Positions 35,749 through 48,519 of a stretch of DNA of 64,000 nt are shown piece after piece. Source of the DNA: Gyrodactylus bullatarudis (lineage: Eukaryota; Platyhelminthes; Monogenea; Gyrodactylidea; Gyrodactylidae). The position numbers were made by a program, and so were the translations under genes. Under the pieces are notes generated by a model. It made no database searches. It was not told where the DNA came from and saw only the letters and a list, made by a program, of their open reading frames with translations. The number at the start of each line of letters is the position of its first letter. Position 1 is the stretch's first letter. Location of the stretch: positions 394,993 through 458,992 of the forward strand of contig SSNU01000050.1 in NCBI GenBank assembly GCA_012064415.1, given 5' to 3'.

Positions 35749-36171
35749 GGATGTCTCATCTCAATTTACACATTTTACAAAGATGATTTTATAGGGTTAC
35801 ATCAAGAGAAATACTCTCCATTGCTTTGAATGGTTTTTTCCCATCTTTCTCGTAGTTTATTTATTCCTCTAGCACAGAAACTATTGTTTTTTGAGCCGAT
35901 ATACTCTTCAATAGCTCTTTTTACATCCTCATCATTTCTAAAGATTCTCCTGGATATGAAATGCTGCAAATATCTGAACAAATGATAATCTGATGGTGCT
36001 AAATCTGGAGAATAAGGTGGATGCTCTAAAATATTGAGTTGATTGTTTAATATAAACATTATTTATTTCTCTTTTCAAAGATGTATTATTTTGTTTATTT
36101 CATCATTGAATCACTTAATACGAGAAATTTTAAATTTGTAATTGAAATGTGTAAATTGAGATGAGACATCC
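35749..36171 (-). mobile_element. Mariner-type deletion derivative, 423 bp
   Basis: The ends carry perfect 27-base terminal inverted repeats (35749-35775 and 36145-36171, starting GGATGTCTCATCTCAATT) and are flanked by TA on both sides (35747-35748 and 36172-36173), the mariner/Tc1 target duplication. The interior keeps only the C-terminal part of the transposase (35802-36059). It lies within the territory of the minus-strand coiled-coil gene. A functional transposase is absent; it could be mobilised only in trans. Confidence 0.88.
35802..36059 (-). pseudogene. Mariner transposase C-terminal fragment
   Basis: The 85-codon frame includes HPPYSPDLAPSDYHLF, the mariner signature containing the last catalytic aspartate of the DDE/D triad, followed by the usual C-terminal helix region (RAIEEYI, then WEKTIQSNGEYF). 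The N-terminal DNA-binding half and the first two catalytic aspartates are missing. Family members are normally about 340-350 residues. Confidence 0.88.
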
Positions 36172-36269
36172 TAATATATGACTTTTTCATGTCTGACCCA
36201 AAATACATTAGGAGACGAGAAAGGCTATTTAACCCCACCCTTTCAAATCGAATTGCACTATTTTCTCAC

Positions 36270-36478
36270 TTCTGCTTCCAAAAGAACCTGAAAATGGTAT
36301 AATTTCGTCCAAATCCAAATATATATCCATCATTCTTGAGCTATCATTAGGATCTTGATAAATTTCAATGAACTTTCCTAAGAGAAAACCTTTCAAGATC
36401 AAGTCGTGGAATGTGTAAGATGAATTCTTGATGATTTTTTTCTGATTCTCGGATTGTAATAAACTCAAATCCTCATGT
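36270..36478 (-). CDS. Candidate exon, unknown product
   Basis: A minus-strand frame bounded by acceptor CCCCTAG and donor GTGAGA encodes about 69 residues (HEDLSLLQSENQKK..., YTFHDLILKGF, YLDLDEIIPF). The composition looks like coding sequence and differs from nearby repeats. It could be an upstream exon of the coiled-coil gene, but its outgoing phase (1) does not match the phase-0 exon at 35134, so at least one more exon would be needed. Not recognised. Confidence 0.35.
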
Positions 36479-36510
36479 CTAGGGGAAATTAAAATTATAA
36501 ACGTATTCAT

Positions 36511-38410
36511 GTAATTTTCTTGTTCTCACGATACACATGATTGTAGGATATTAGTTTTAGTTTATTGTTTTTACTTTCTTTATAAAAATATTCCATGAAA
36601 CCAAGTGTTGAAATAAGTGTCGTGACTAAATGACTCTTGTATAGTATAGCTTTTATGAAAATTATGATAACAAAAAGTTCCTATGGGAGTAATAAACGGC
36701 CGGTTCTCAAGAAATTCATAACACATAAATGTTTCCTTAGGACAATTTTGGTACTAGATTCAAAATTCGATGGCCAGGGTTTCATTAAATGTCATTGAAA
36801 ACTGAATTGCAAGACAAATAAATACAAGTTTTTGCAGGGTTGAAAGGTGTGTCTTTAAAAATTGTAGACAAGAGTCCTCTCAATTCATTTTAGCTAAGAT
36901 TAGAAAATCTCAAAAACCATGGAAAAAACCAATTGATGAATGAAAATTTTTAATGATCATTCACAGAATTTCTGTGAACGAAAGCGATCAAAATTCCTAT
37001 TCGTTAGGAATAGTTTAAAACGTTCTTTCTGAAATTTATATTTACTAATCTTTCGTATATCAAATTTCGTCACTGCTAAACTAAAGAGAGTTTTTATTTC
37101 TTTTATATCTATACTAAACAAATATACAAGAGGAAGAACAAATAAAGCATCTCATATACAGTTATTCTCGATGATATAGGGCACTTATGATTCTTACAAA
37201 AATTATTATAGGGTTCTGAACTCATGAAGGGAAGGTTAGAGAAAACAGACGTATATTAGAGTGATTAATAGGGCCTCAAAAGTATGACCTGGATTCTTTA
37301 GCGCTAAAGAAAAATTTAAGCCTTTTATGTTTTTTTTTACTTAAAAAAATTCACGTCTATTTTTCATCAATAGTATCAATTAATTCACCAGAAAGCTCTT
37401 TTTCTTATATTTTTAACTTTCCTAGAATCACGATTGACCATTTTCGTTGAATTTGAAAATGGCACGCATGAGAGTCCTTTAATATTTCGTACTTAAATCT
37501 GATAAATCGAAAAGGAGGTATAAACTTAGTAGGTATTATGTATTGCTGTGTGTGAGGAGAAAGTGACTATTGTGACTATCAGATTTAAGAATAAAAATTA
37601 CTTTGTTTGTAACAAGTGGTTTTTGATGAATCATGAATGATAAAAACGGAGCATATTTTAAGCGTTTATGATCAGAAGTATGACCTAATATGACATTATA
37701 ACTTTGAACCCTGATGTACTATCAAGATTTTTCTTAGATTTTTGACGATTTTAGAACCTGTAGATTCGCAGACTAAAATATAACTTTTATGACTTTTTGA
37801 GGCCCTAGTGATTAACGTTATATTTCGCCAGGTCTCTCTTTTGAGACCCTGGTTGACGTATAATTAAAATTTTGTGCTCAAAGCAGTAGATATGAGCTAA
37901 ACTCTCGCACCACCGATGCGCAACCACGGTCACCTTTGTATACTTGAATACAACTCTGCTTGGTTGATATTTAAACGGGGAGAATACTTGGGCTCTTGCA
38001 GTCTTCCTAAGCTCACTACACATTTTGGAATTAACCCAAAAAAGAAATAGACAACCATTCACTAATTCCCAAATTCATCGGAAATAGTTATCCCTTGAGT
38101 AATAATATTATGAATTACTAATTTAGTAATAAAGAATCGACACTCATGTTAGATTCTATCTTTTTTTTCCAATGTCAAAAATCAATAGACATGTGTCATC
38201 TGTTCAAATTATCTGCATTTGTATCTTTTACATTAAAAACATTAACTATAAATTACATATAGCCTATAATTGATTCTGAAAAAAGAAATGTTTAAATTTT
38301 AGTTTAATTTGACAACTGCTTGTCTAATTCTCCTGGTTTGTTATTGCAAGGGCCTCAAAAATAGTACCCAATAAAATGTAAAATAAGTAATGAATAGTAC
38401 AGCACCTATA
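36511..38410. other. No gene seen
   Basis: AT-rich sequence with only short chance open frames on both strands. No repeat match within the window was noticed. Confidence 0.4.
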
Positions 38411-38722
38411 CTTACAAAGGTTGACTAGAATTATTTCGATCTAGGTGCTTAGGTAATATATCCCACAGGAACGTCTTATTTGGTTATGGATTAGCAGGTT
38501 GTGGCATACTGACGAGTCCAAAAGAGGACGAAACGCGCGTAAGTATACTTAGATTATTTCTAAATGCTTTGTGAGTTTCTTTCGTACCAGTCTCGGTGGG
38601 ATCCATTAGTAAGCTGTAACATTCAGCGAAATGGGCTAATCCATTACCAAATAAGACGTTCCTGTGGGATATATTACATAAGCACCTAGAACGAAATATT
38701 TCTATTCAACCTTTGTAAAATA
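38411..38722. repeat. Palindromic MITE containing a hammerhead-like motif
   Basis: The arms, about 38411-38497 and 38632-38722, are near-perfect inverted repeats (both read TCTAGGTGCTTA.GTAATATA then TCCCACAGGAACGTCTTATT). The asymmetric centre starts with the hammerhead-like sequence at 38501-38550. There is no coding capacity. Confidence 0.7.
38501..38550 (+). ncRNA. Hammerhead ribozyme-like motif 1
   Basis: Core CTGACGA (38509-38515), a perfect four-pair stem II (GTCC with GGAC, 38516-38529), GAAA (38530-38533), then CGCGCGT and A. These are the invariant hammerhead bases. Stem I is poor: the bases after the expected GUA site (AGTATAC) pair with GGCATA only out of register. It is probably a decayed ribozyme. 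Confidence 0.5.
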
Positions 38723-39009
38723 AGTGATAAATTTTATAGAAAATTCAAGGGATTTTGAGCATAAAATAGTGCTTCAATTCTAGCAAAGTTTTGTACCATT
38801 CAGAATTTGTATCATTAAATTTTCATGAGAGTCCATATTTTAAAAAATAATTAAATTTTATCTTACTTTAGCTTTAGTTAAACCTCAAATGATTAACTCA
38901 ATGAAACTTACAATAAATTTCACACATCCAACGAGCAGAAGTCTAGCAAAGCTCGGTGTTGAATAAATAAGCTTAGTATAAGTAGTTAGGATAAATAAAT
39001 CTCAAACAA

Positions 39010-39160
39010 ACAAAGATAATGCGGGTTGAGTGCTTGCCCAGCGACCATAAGGCCTGAGGTTTGATTCTCGGAGCAGACGTAAGGCTTACTGACGATCCCT
39101 AACGAGGATGAAACTGAAAGTATAAGTTCTCGCTTGGTCTTTGAATAGTCACGAACATTA
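39010..39160 (+). repeat. tRNA-derived SINE with hammerhead-like tail
   Basis: A tRNA-like head (from GCGGGTTGAGTGCTTGCC at 39021) with a B-box-like GGTTTGATTCTC (39058-39069) precedes the hammerhead-like segment at 39083-39128. The layout, tRNA-like promoter then CTGACGA core, is the same as in the 8231-8345 copy on the other strand. Confidence 0.55.
39083..39128 (+). ncRNA. Hammerhead ribozyme-like motif 2
   Basis: Stem I GGCTTA/TAAGTT (39083-39088 with 39123-39128; four Watson-Crick pairs plus G-U pairs), core CTGACGA (39089-39095), stem II TCC/GGA, GAAA (39110-39113), a very short stem III, and cleavage triplet GTA ending at 39122. The closing G-C pair of stem II is lost (G missing, T for C), so activity is doubtful, but the three-way layout is complete. 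Confidence 0.5.
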
Positions 39161-39224
39161 TTAATTTTTAAATTCCAAGATAAATTAAGTTAACAAATTT
39201 TTAAGAATTTTCGAAAAAAAATGT

Positions 39225-39545
39225 TTTCGAATTTTGAAAATGCACCATGAGAACGAAGAATTCGAATTTTTATGGTAATTCAAATGGTTCGTTTTCCCAC
39301 AGTAATAAGGGATTTATTTGAACTTTTGCAAGGGAATTCAAAATCTTTGCCTAATGTTAATTACAAAAATTTACATTTAACAGCTTCTAATATCAAAAAT
39401 CGACAAAATCCCTCAGTTCGAATATTAAAAACTTTCATCCTGTAATTCAAAAATTAACTGTATTTTCGTGATATTCCTGACTTTCCAAACAAAAATATTG
39501 AGTTTTTGTAACAAATAGTAACTTCTCATCTTCATCTCAATAAGG
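39225..39545 (+). repeat. Dispersed repeat, family A
   Basis: Matches 830-1170 in the same orientation (AATGGTTCGTTTTCCCACAG, GAATTCAAAATCTTTGCC) and ends with AACTTCTCATCTTCATCTCA. Non-coding and diverged. Confidence 0.55.
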
Positions 39546-39961
39546 TTTAGATGCTAGCTGCTTACATAATGAAAGCTCTTTATCAGAAATCTAGTTAGCA
39601 ATTCATAAAAAGTTGTGATTAGTTGTTTACAATTGAGGAATGAAATTCATTCCGAGACTTTTTCAGCAACCTCTACAATCATTTATTAATCTTTTATGAA
39701 TTCGGTTTAGATAAACTGTTGAAAACTTGAATTACTTATATTGTCGAGCGAGATGTAAGATAATTTTGAAAATTCTCTGATGGAAAAAGTCTTGGGGGGA
39801 GAATACGTACTAAATTATTTGAATCTTTTCAATTGAGACAGCGTTATGGAACAAAGTTCAAAGATTTATCCGGGAAAAATGGTATCAAAATTGGATTTTA
39901 TTCTACATTGTAAAATATTTCAAAAATGATTCTAACAGTATTTGTAGTCAATGATTTGCAG

Positions 39962-40210
39962 GCTTCAGATTTATCTGGTCAGAACCAATCTGATGAAATT
40001 ACGAGTAGTTTCAACATCGACAAAGAGATAAAGTTTCAAGATGTAATTGAAAGAGAACTGCATAACGTTAGTAAAGACTTTAGACGAGAATTGGATAAAA
40101 TATTTTGTTAAAAATCTGAGAATTTTATACAGAAATCGTGATAAGATACTGGAGGAAGTTCATCGACTAAAACTAGCAAGCTTAATCAAGAAATTACAAG
40201 AGAAATTTGG
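39962..40210 (+). pseudogene. Hypothetical helical protein fragment, frameshifted
   Basis: After an acceptor-like GATTTGCAG a frame encodes SDLSGQNQSDEITSS and a helical, charged stretch (VIERELHNVSKDFRRELDK) that stops at 40111. A one-base frame change near 40100 would continue the same helical character (RNRDKILEEVHRLKLASL) to a stop at about 40208. A second frame is also open here (to about 40334). It may be the broken last exon of an unidentified gene. No family was recognised and no start was found. Confidence 0.25.
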
Positions 40211-40339
40211 AGAGTAGCAAAATCAAATAATACACCAGAAATGGAAAATTTCTTTTCTAATATGCGTGCAGTATTCATTCACTATTTATCCGAGAAAACA
40301 TTCAGAGAAGAGAAAATGTCTTTTATGATTTGAGCGATA

Positions 40340-41080
40340 TTATTAGGGTCCTTAAGTCAGGAAAAATTATGAAAAATCGCCAAAAAACATTAAAACAAAA
40401 TAATTTAATGAAAAATATGGTCATTTTTCAAATTCCCATTTGGCGACAAAATCCCATTTTTTCGAAAAAATTTTTTATTGAGGTTATTCAGGATCAAGAT
40501 TAGACAAGAAAGCTGAATAGCACCGTCAAATTATCGACAGTTTTTCGAGAGATTTCGATTTATCAAGTAGTGAAAATGATCAAAAAATCGAAATTCTGCT
40601 CCCAAACGATAATGTGATTATGCATTAGATCAGATTCAGTTGAATTGCCTCCTGCTTTCAAATCAATAAAATTTTTAGTTCGAAAAAATGGGATTTTGGC
40701 GCCAAATCAAAATATGAAAAATGACCATATGAAAATATCAAAAATTAATCTATTCACCAAGATAACTTTATGAAAAACGATACTTGATTCATAGAGAAAG
40801 TTTTTCTGGTATTTAAAAAATTGAAATTGGACGAGGTAGATCAAGATTTCACGAGTTGTAGAGAATTGTTTTCAGATTATTTCTGTTTTTTGGAATGGTG
40901 ATGCGAGCTATAGGACCTAAAAATCGATGAAGAATACATCTCTCGAAATCCGAAGGCTAAAAATTTTCATATTTTCAGAATCTTTTTTCGATCTGATCAA
41001 AATTTTTTAGAGTCTAAATGAAAAAAAGTGTTATCTTGCTAAACTGTGTTAAAAATTCCCATCTTCATTCTGACTACAGG
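40340..41080. repeat. Dispersed repeat, family B
   Basis: Contains the family phrases GGGATTTTGGCGCCAAATC and GATCAGATTCAG, the inverted block CCCATTTGGCGACAAAATCC, and a terminus at about 41050 (AATTCCCATCTTCATTCTGA). Copies are diverged; the boundaries are approximate. Confidence 0.5.
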
Positions 41081-42446
41081 TGGAAGATTGATTAATAGGT
41101 TGAGGTTTCATCCCCGCTTGTACTTTGTAGAGAGAGATGACACAGTTCGGTAACTCCTGAACTAAAAATTTTCGAAATTGATTTGAGATTTTTAAGTTTC
41201 TTAGAATGTATTTCCACATTGTAATTTTTAAGAATAAAGAAAAGGTTTTATCACTCTCGAATTGAGAGTCCAAAATTCAGTCAAATTTCAATTACAAGAA
41301 TCAAAAAGCCGTTGATTTGCTGTTTGATCATAATAGATGAAAGAGGAGATTGCATAAAAGGTAGTGGATTACAAGCTTAATAAAAAATGATTTCTTTATT
41401 TGCACTGGAATCAATTCTATCCCTCGTGAGATAGATAGTCCCTTACCGAAAAAATAAAGTTTCATCCAATTTATTTGCCCTTAGAAATATTATATTTTTT
41501 TCCTCCAGAGAAGAGATATTGTTTGCTTTAAATAGGAATTTATATTAATTTCAGTTTTCCTTCATTTTTTTCAGTGAAAATTGGATCATCGAAAAAAAAA
41601 GAATAACAATTTACTAGTTTTAGTGAATAGTTTTAATGAAAATACTTTTCCACGTGATAAAACCTATTGTTTTACCTGATTTCTTTTTGTTGATTCAAGT
41701 TTAAATATTTTAAACTTTCTCAAAATAACAGTTTTAATTTTTTACCATTCATCTCATAGCAATCGATATCCCTTTCTCATTGGTTACCGTTTTTTTGAAA
41801 GTGACTAATCAATAAAAAAACTATTCCTATAAACTAATTTTTGTTAAACTCTAGCTATTCATTAGATGAAATTTTCCAAAATTACAAAAATCTTATCTCA
41901 GAAGCATAGCGTGTCCAATAGTTCATAATTTATCGTTTCCCGTAGTAAAATTCATTGCAAAATGGTGGCGCTAATTTCAAAAATTGGCATTTTCAATTGA
42001 AATCATGCATATCTAAAAAGAATTTTAAGCATGAACTTCAATAGACATTCTTTCTTCTTCTATAAAATGGAAGCATAAACTCTAATGACGAATAAAGATA
42101 GTATTTTTAGCAAGTTCAAAAAAGGCTGGAATTTCTCTCAAGAGAGATATGAAACAAAAGCAAAGAATGAATCTTGACTAATTTGGGCATTTTTATCTAA
42201 ATAGTTCACATAAGGCAGACTTAAAATGGGAGCATTACCGATTCCCTGAAAGGAGAGTCGGCTATCTATAATTTTAATGTTGATTTTAAATAAATTCATC
42301 TAGTTCAATGCCATGTAAAAGGATAAATGTTTACTTATCCATGTCATTTCCAACGGCGGAAACAAATTTTGAGTTTCTTTTGATTTATTTCCTTCATCTC
42401 AGTTTGAAATTAACTTGACTATCAGAAAATCATTACTTACTCTAAA

Positions 42447-43055
42447 TAAAGCTAATTGATATGAAGTTGGGAATCTATGATTTTTACGAAAAACTCGATT
42501 TTTTTGAATCCTACTCATTTTGCCCACTTTTACGATTTGGAGAAATAAATTCTGAAAAAAATTATTTTCATGAAAATGTGGTTGAAAGAGAAGATTTTCA
42601 TGATCACACTTGGACAAGAAATCAAATATGCTAAATCTGATCTAATGCATAACTTCATTATCGTTTGGTAGCTGAATTTCGAGTTTTTGTTCATTTTCAC
42701 TACCTTAAAATCACTGAAATTTCGATAAATCGAAATCCCTCGAAAATGGTGGATCTTCCGAAGTTTTATTAGCAATATTCGGCTTTCTTTTCTAATTCTG
42801 ATAAAAAACATCTTTTGAACAACCTCCTACTTTCAAATCAATAAAAAATTTCAGTTCAAAGATCGAAAAAATGAGATTTTGGCGCCAAATCGAAATTTGA
42901 AAAATGACCATATTTCTAATTTTTTCTTCATATCGTAAAAGTGAACAAGATGAGTAGGATTCCAAAAAATCTTTAACAAATTCGAATTCTTAATTAAAAA
43001 ATCGAGTTTTTCGTAAAAATCGTAGATTCCCAACTTCATATCAACCAACTTTATA
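42447..43055. repeat. Inverted-repeat element, family B
   Basis: The end segments 42447-42540 and 42935-43055 are reverse complements (TTGATATGAAGTTGGGAATC... against ...GATTCCCAACTTCATATCAA). The interior holds GAGATTTTGGCGCCAAATCG. At about 610 bases this is the clearest full-length member, showing that family B is a terminal-inverted-repeat element. Confidence 0.65.
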
Positions 43056-43423
43056 ATGAAAAACATTACAATGGGAAAATTAATCAATCATTGCGAATTC
43101 CTTTGCTGATAACAATCTTCAAGAAATGTATCCTCTATAAATCAAGAGTCTTGTTTGAAGAGGGTAAAAAACGATATTTTCAAAATCATAAAGGTTACCT
43201 TATCATTCCAATTAAGTCTAAATTACCTATCAATAAGATTCGATTGTTGAAGAAATTTTCACGGAAGTCGAGAATAATATAGATTTTTAAACAGAAATAG
43301 ACACCTTTTTTGAAATATTTCGATAAATTCTTAATGTAAATTTTAGTGTTAGGGATGGAAAAGAAGCCATTCCATCTCCTCAACCCTTTTTTCATACTTT
43401 GCGCCTAACTTTTTTATTAAAAC

Positions 43424-43512
43424 TTAGGTCAAAATTAGAATTCTCTGCCATTGTCATTCAAACGTTTCGACGGTGATTGTCTTCGCACGCTTTCTTTAGT
43501 GTTATTGCTCTA
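43424..43512 (+). repeat. Half copy of the 2008-2282 MITE
   Basis: Matches the arm of the 275-bp palindromic element (AGAATTCTCTGCCATTGTCA, TTTCGACGGTGATTGTCTTC). The other arm is absent. Confidence 0.65.
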
Positions 43513-45395
43513 ATTCCTCGAAATCGATCAACAATTTAGGCTTTAACATGGAGTTCAAAAGATGAGTATTTTTCTAACATTCCGGAAAAAAACTATCGAG
43601 TTTTCTGACTATAGCGTTGTTGTTTTTTGATGAAAAACAATAAATTCTCATAATCAGGTCAATCAGTACATTATAATGTAATTATTCAGAGCGTTGTAAT
43701 TTTAAATGATAAGTTAAAATTTAAAATAAAGATCAAAACTTCAATATCATCTTAATGAATAAATTCAGTAAAAGAGGATTATTACACGTGATATGGAATG
43801 ATTTAGAAATAAAATATTTCCCAAGAATTGATAGAAAAATTGGATTATGAATGATAATTAATTTTATGGCTGAACGCTCGTCCTAAGTCAATGCAATTTT
43901 TATATCTTGATCAATAGTTCACGTTCTAAAGAGCGAAGAATACATTACGGGTTATTAAAATTGGTGGAATTGCATGAAATTTCGTAAAACTAATGAAACC
44001 GCTTGTAATTTTGCCTGTAATATAATCTTTGCAAGATTTCAAAATTATGCCCTGCTGAGATAAATTTCTAAATTATTCTCGTATAAGCGAAACAAAGTTT
44101 TGGGATATTTCAAATTCTAAAATGCCCTATCTAGAATCACCAACCGTAGTGCTTCACTTCATGATGAAGTGTAAGAAACTCATTTAACATTTAAGATATT
44201 CAGATTTTAAGTGGTTATTCACTGAACGTTTAATTTGAAAAGTTAAGAACTCTCAAACATGCTTCAATACGATTAATTTTTGCCCAAAAAATTAAAATTT
44301 AAATAAATTTGTCTCATTTCTGAGTAGATTTCAAATAAGAGCACTTGATTTTAGTTGGAAAATCAGGGCACATTCTCGCACACCAAAACTGGGGCTCAAC
44401 TGTAGGAAAATGAGTTTAAAAATGTTTTACGATACCTGCAAACTATCCCTAATACTCAAGGATTTCAGAGAAACAATATATGGTCATGAATAAATCGTAT
44501 CTAATATATATTATTATAAATATTATTAAATTTGAAGGGAAGCTGAACAATTATTATACCCAATAGAGATAGATTCTAACTCTAGTCGGTTTATAACTCT
44601 ATTCATCTGGTTCAGCTCTTTGAGACGGTTCTAATGATGTTCATAAAACATGGGTCAAAAGACCTACTTTAGATTGAGACATATCATGTTTAAACATTTT
44701 GTATTAACTCTAATGGACGAGGGAATTGCCTAATCATCATTTATTCACATTTTTTCGACTTTAAGCTGTAATAACTTCGTCGAGATGATATTAAAATCAT
44801 TAATGAACTAAGAATAAAAAAATTCAAAAAAGAACCCAAAAATTCTTTTAATAAAAATGTTTACTTGAAAGTAGTGAGATCATTTTTGGATGTTAAATGT
44901 CAAAAAATCAAAACTTTGGCTCTATTATGTCACTATCTAAGAAATCATATCTTTCAAAAATTTGAACTGAAATTTGCTCAGATCTTCATTGATCCCTAAC
45001 CTTTTCTGCGTTCGTCATATAAACCTAGCTCCACAATGAGGGGTCCACATAATGCCTGAAAGAAGTAATTTTTCTTTTCTACCTTTTTTGGTTTTTCATC
45101 AATTGGAATTGCTCAAGAGAACACTTTTATAATTTTCTTCTAATTAAGGATATAGAGTAGTTTGAGATGAAGTGTTATTTATCTCTCAAAAGTATATGAT
45201 GTAAATGACTTAATAACTAATTAGGTTATCTCAAATAGGCAATTAAGATTCCTCCTTTGATCTTGTAAAATATTATTATTATTATTATTAGTTTGTAAAA
45301 TCCCAAAAGATTTACATTATTTACATTATTTTTTAATTATACATCGGTTTTATATGGTTTTAGAATACGCCAATAACAAATATGTAATTTATTTA
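43513..45395. other. No gene seen
   Basis: AT-rich. A short ATT microsatellite sits at about 45270-45292. No coding sequence was recognised on either strand. Confidence 0.4.
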
Positions 45396-46255
45396 AGGGG
45401 TATTTGCAAAACTAGTATGTCCAATGGGCGTTTATTCAGAATTAGTATGTTTTTAAATTGAAAAATCAGATCTAGTATGTCGTTTTCCGCAAGTACGTGT
45501 AAGAAAAATTTCAGATTTAGTATGTGCTTGAGTTTTTTTTTCAGATTTAGTATGTTTTTGCTCACAATTAGTATGGATTACTAGATTTTATTCATAAATA
45601 ATCTGTTTTGTTTTCAAACTTAGTATGTTTTATTTTTCGCCTGTGATCTGACTTCAACAGCGATTTAAGAAAATAACTTTTAGTCTATGTTCAAGAATTT
45701 ATTTAAATTCATCCTTAAATTTTTTCTTCTTGACCTCGAATTCTCTTCTTCAGAGAGGGTCTTCCCCTCTTTCTATTCTCAGAATATTCTTTCAAATTAG
45801 ATGATGCTTTATAATCAAGATCACAAGCAAAAATATTCTTCGAGCACATTAATTCAAGTGACTCTTTTTTGAAGGCTTTGTTCACATAAGATTTTATATC
45901 GGCATTTTCTGTGAAGACTACTGCTAATAAATGTACACACGGGTACCCAGAATATCGCATTTCGCCACATGAGCAGCACAAATTTTCAAGTTGAACTACT
46001 CTTAGGAGGTCGGAATTTGGAGAGTCCCTTACATTATAGACTTTGAAAAATGACGTATTTTTCCTAATGCAGAATTTGCAGATTCAGCTATGTTAGAGGT
46101 AAGGTGTCCATAACGACAAGTTGGGAAATACAAACTAATCCAATTTTTCATAGGTATGTTTGCTATATAGTCATACTAGATCTGATTTTTCAATTTAAAA
46201 ACATACTAATTCTGAATAAACGCCCATTGGACATACTAGTTTTGCAAATACCCCT
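45396..46255 (-). mobile_element. MULE-type deletion derivative, about 860 bp
   Basis: Perfect 83-base terminal inverted repeats lie at 45397-45479 and 46172-46254 (starting GGGGTATTTGCAAAACTAG); one more A/T pair extends them outward. The interior retains the 3' end of a Mutator-like transposase on the minus strand. The left side holds at least seven copies of a TAGTATG(T) motif spaced about 20-50 bases apart, several of them inside the terminal repeat, which look like transposase binding sites. No clear target-site duplication was seen. Confidence 0.8.
45715..46100 (-). pseudogene. MULE transposase C-terminus with SWIM zinc finger
   Basis: Reading from about 46100 downward, LTSNIAESANSALGKIR matches the conserved TSN..ES.N segment that precedes the SWIM finger in Mutator-like transposases. 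After a frameshift near 46030, CCSCGEMRYSGYPCVHLLAV gives the CxC...CxH zinc-binding set. A basic tail (KRGRPSLKKR, AT-hook-like) precedes the stop at 45715. The catalytic DDE region is gone. Confidence 0.8.
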
Positions 46256-46379
46256 ACTCAAAATTGGAAATTACGCAGGTTTAGACAATATTGCATAATA
46301 ATAATTTTGACTCAAATCTCAAAACTTTGATAAAATAACCAAAATTAATAAAATTCAGTTTTGATCTCTTTATTTGTAA

Positions 46380-46958
46380 AATTCTATAGAAAATCAACTT
46401 TCTCACAAGGGATCAAAATAATCAATCTATTACATAGAATTCCTATTAGAATCTTATTTAGAATCGTTTTATATTGATTGTGAGTCTTTTTCTTGATTAG
46501 TTTTCATATCTTCTCGATAGATTTAATAAACAGAGTCAAAAGATTTGTAGAATTTGATGACAGTGGGGTTAGCAATTTTTTACTCTAATTTGTTAGAATT
46601 TAAAATATTGCATAATTTTTTGCATTGATAATTTCTTAGGTATGGTCAGATTAGAGTCCAGATGATTCTTTAGGGACCATCTCTACCCCCTCTAAAAAGA
46701 TTTTGAGAAAATATAACTATGAAAATGTACTATGAAGTAGGCTGAAATCCTTCTTCTGGAGAATTTAGGTCTTTTAGAAAGGGCATTTTCTATGAACAAA
46801 TCTGTTGTGGGTTTTGAAAATATATTTTGATATAAAAATCAATCAAGAAAAAGACTCAAAATTGATATAAAAAGATTCTTAATGGGGTTCTAATGGGAAT
46901 TCTATTTAATAAGGATTATCTTGATATCATTTAAGAAAGTTGATTTTCTATTGAAATT
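46380..46958. repeat. Inverted repeat upstream of the Src-like gene
   Basis: The arms, about 46380-46510 and 46828-46958, match as diverged reverse complements (AGAAAATCAACTTTCT at one end, GAGTCTTTTTCTTGATT at the other). The structure ends 80 bases before the first visible exon of the Src-like gene, where the missing half of its SH2 domain would be expected. Confidence 0.6.
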
Positions 46959-47038
46959 TACATCTACTAATAAGTAGTCGAGAAATAGATTTTAAGTAGA
47001 TAAGTTAAATCAGTTAAAAGGAATTATTTTCTTTTTAG

Positions 47039-48358
<1,320 letters not shown>

Positions 48359-48519
48359 ATGTTTAATTAATAATTAGAAAAATTTAAATTTGTCTCAAGG
48401 TTGAAAGTAGATTGAGCCAATAGAAAAAAACAAAATTTAATATATCTTGATGTTATTTTAAATACCGTAAAATTTTGAATGTCTCTAGATTTAATGAAAA
48501 GCATTAAACATTGAAATCC

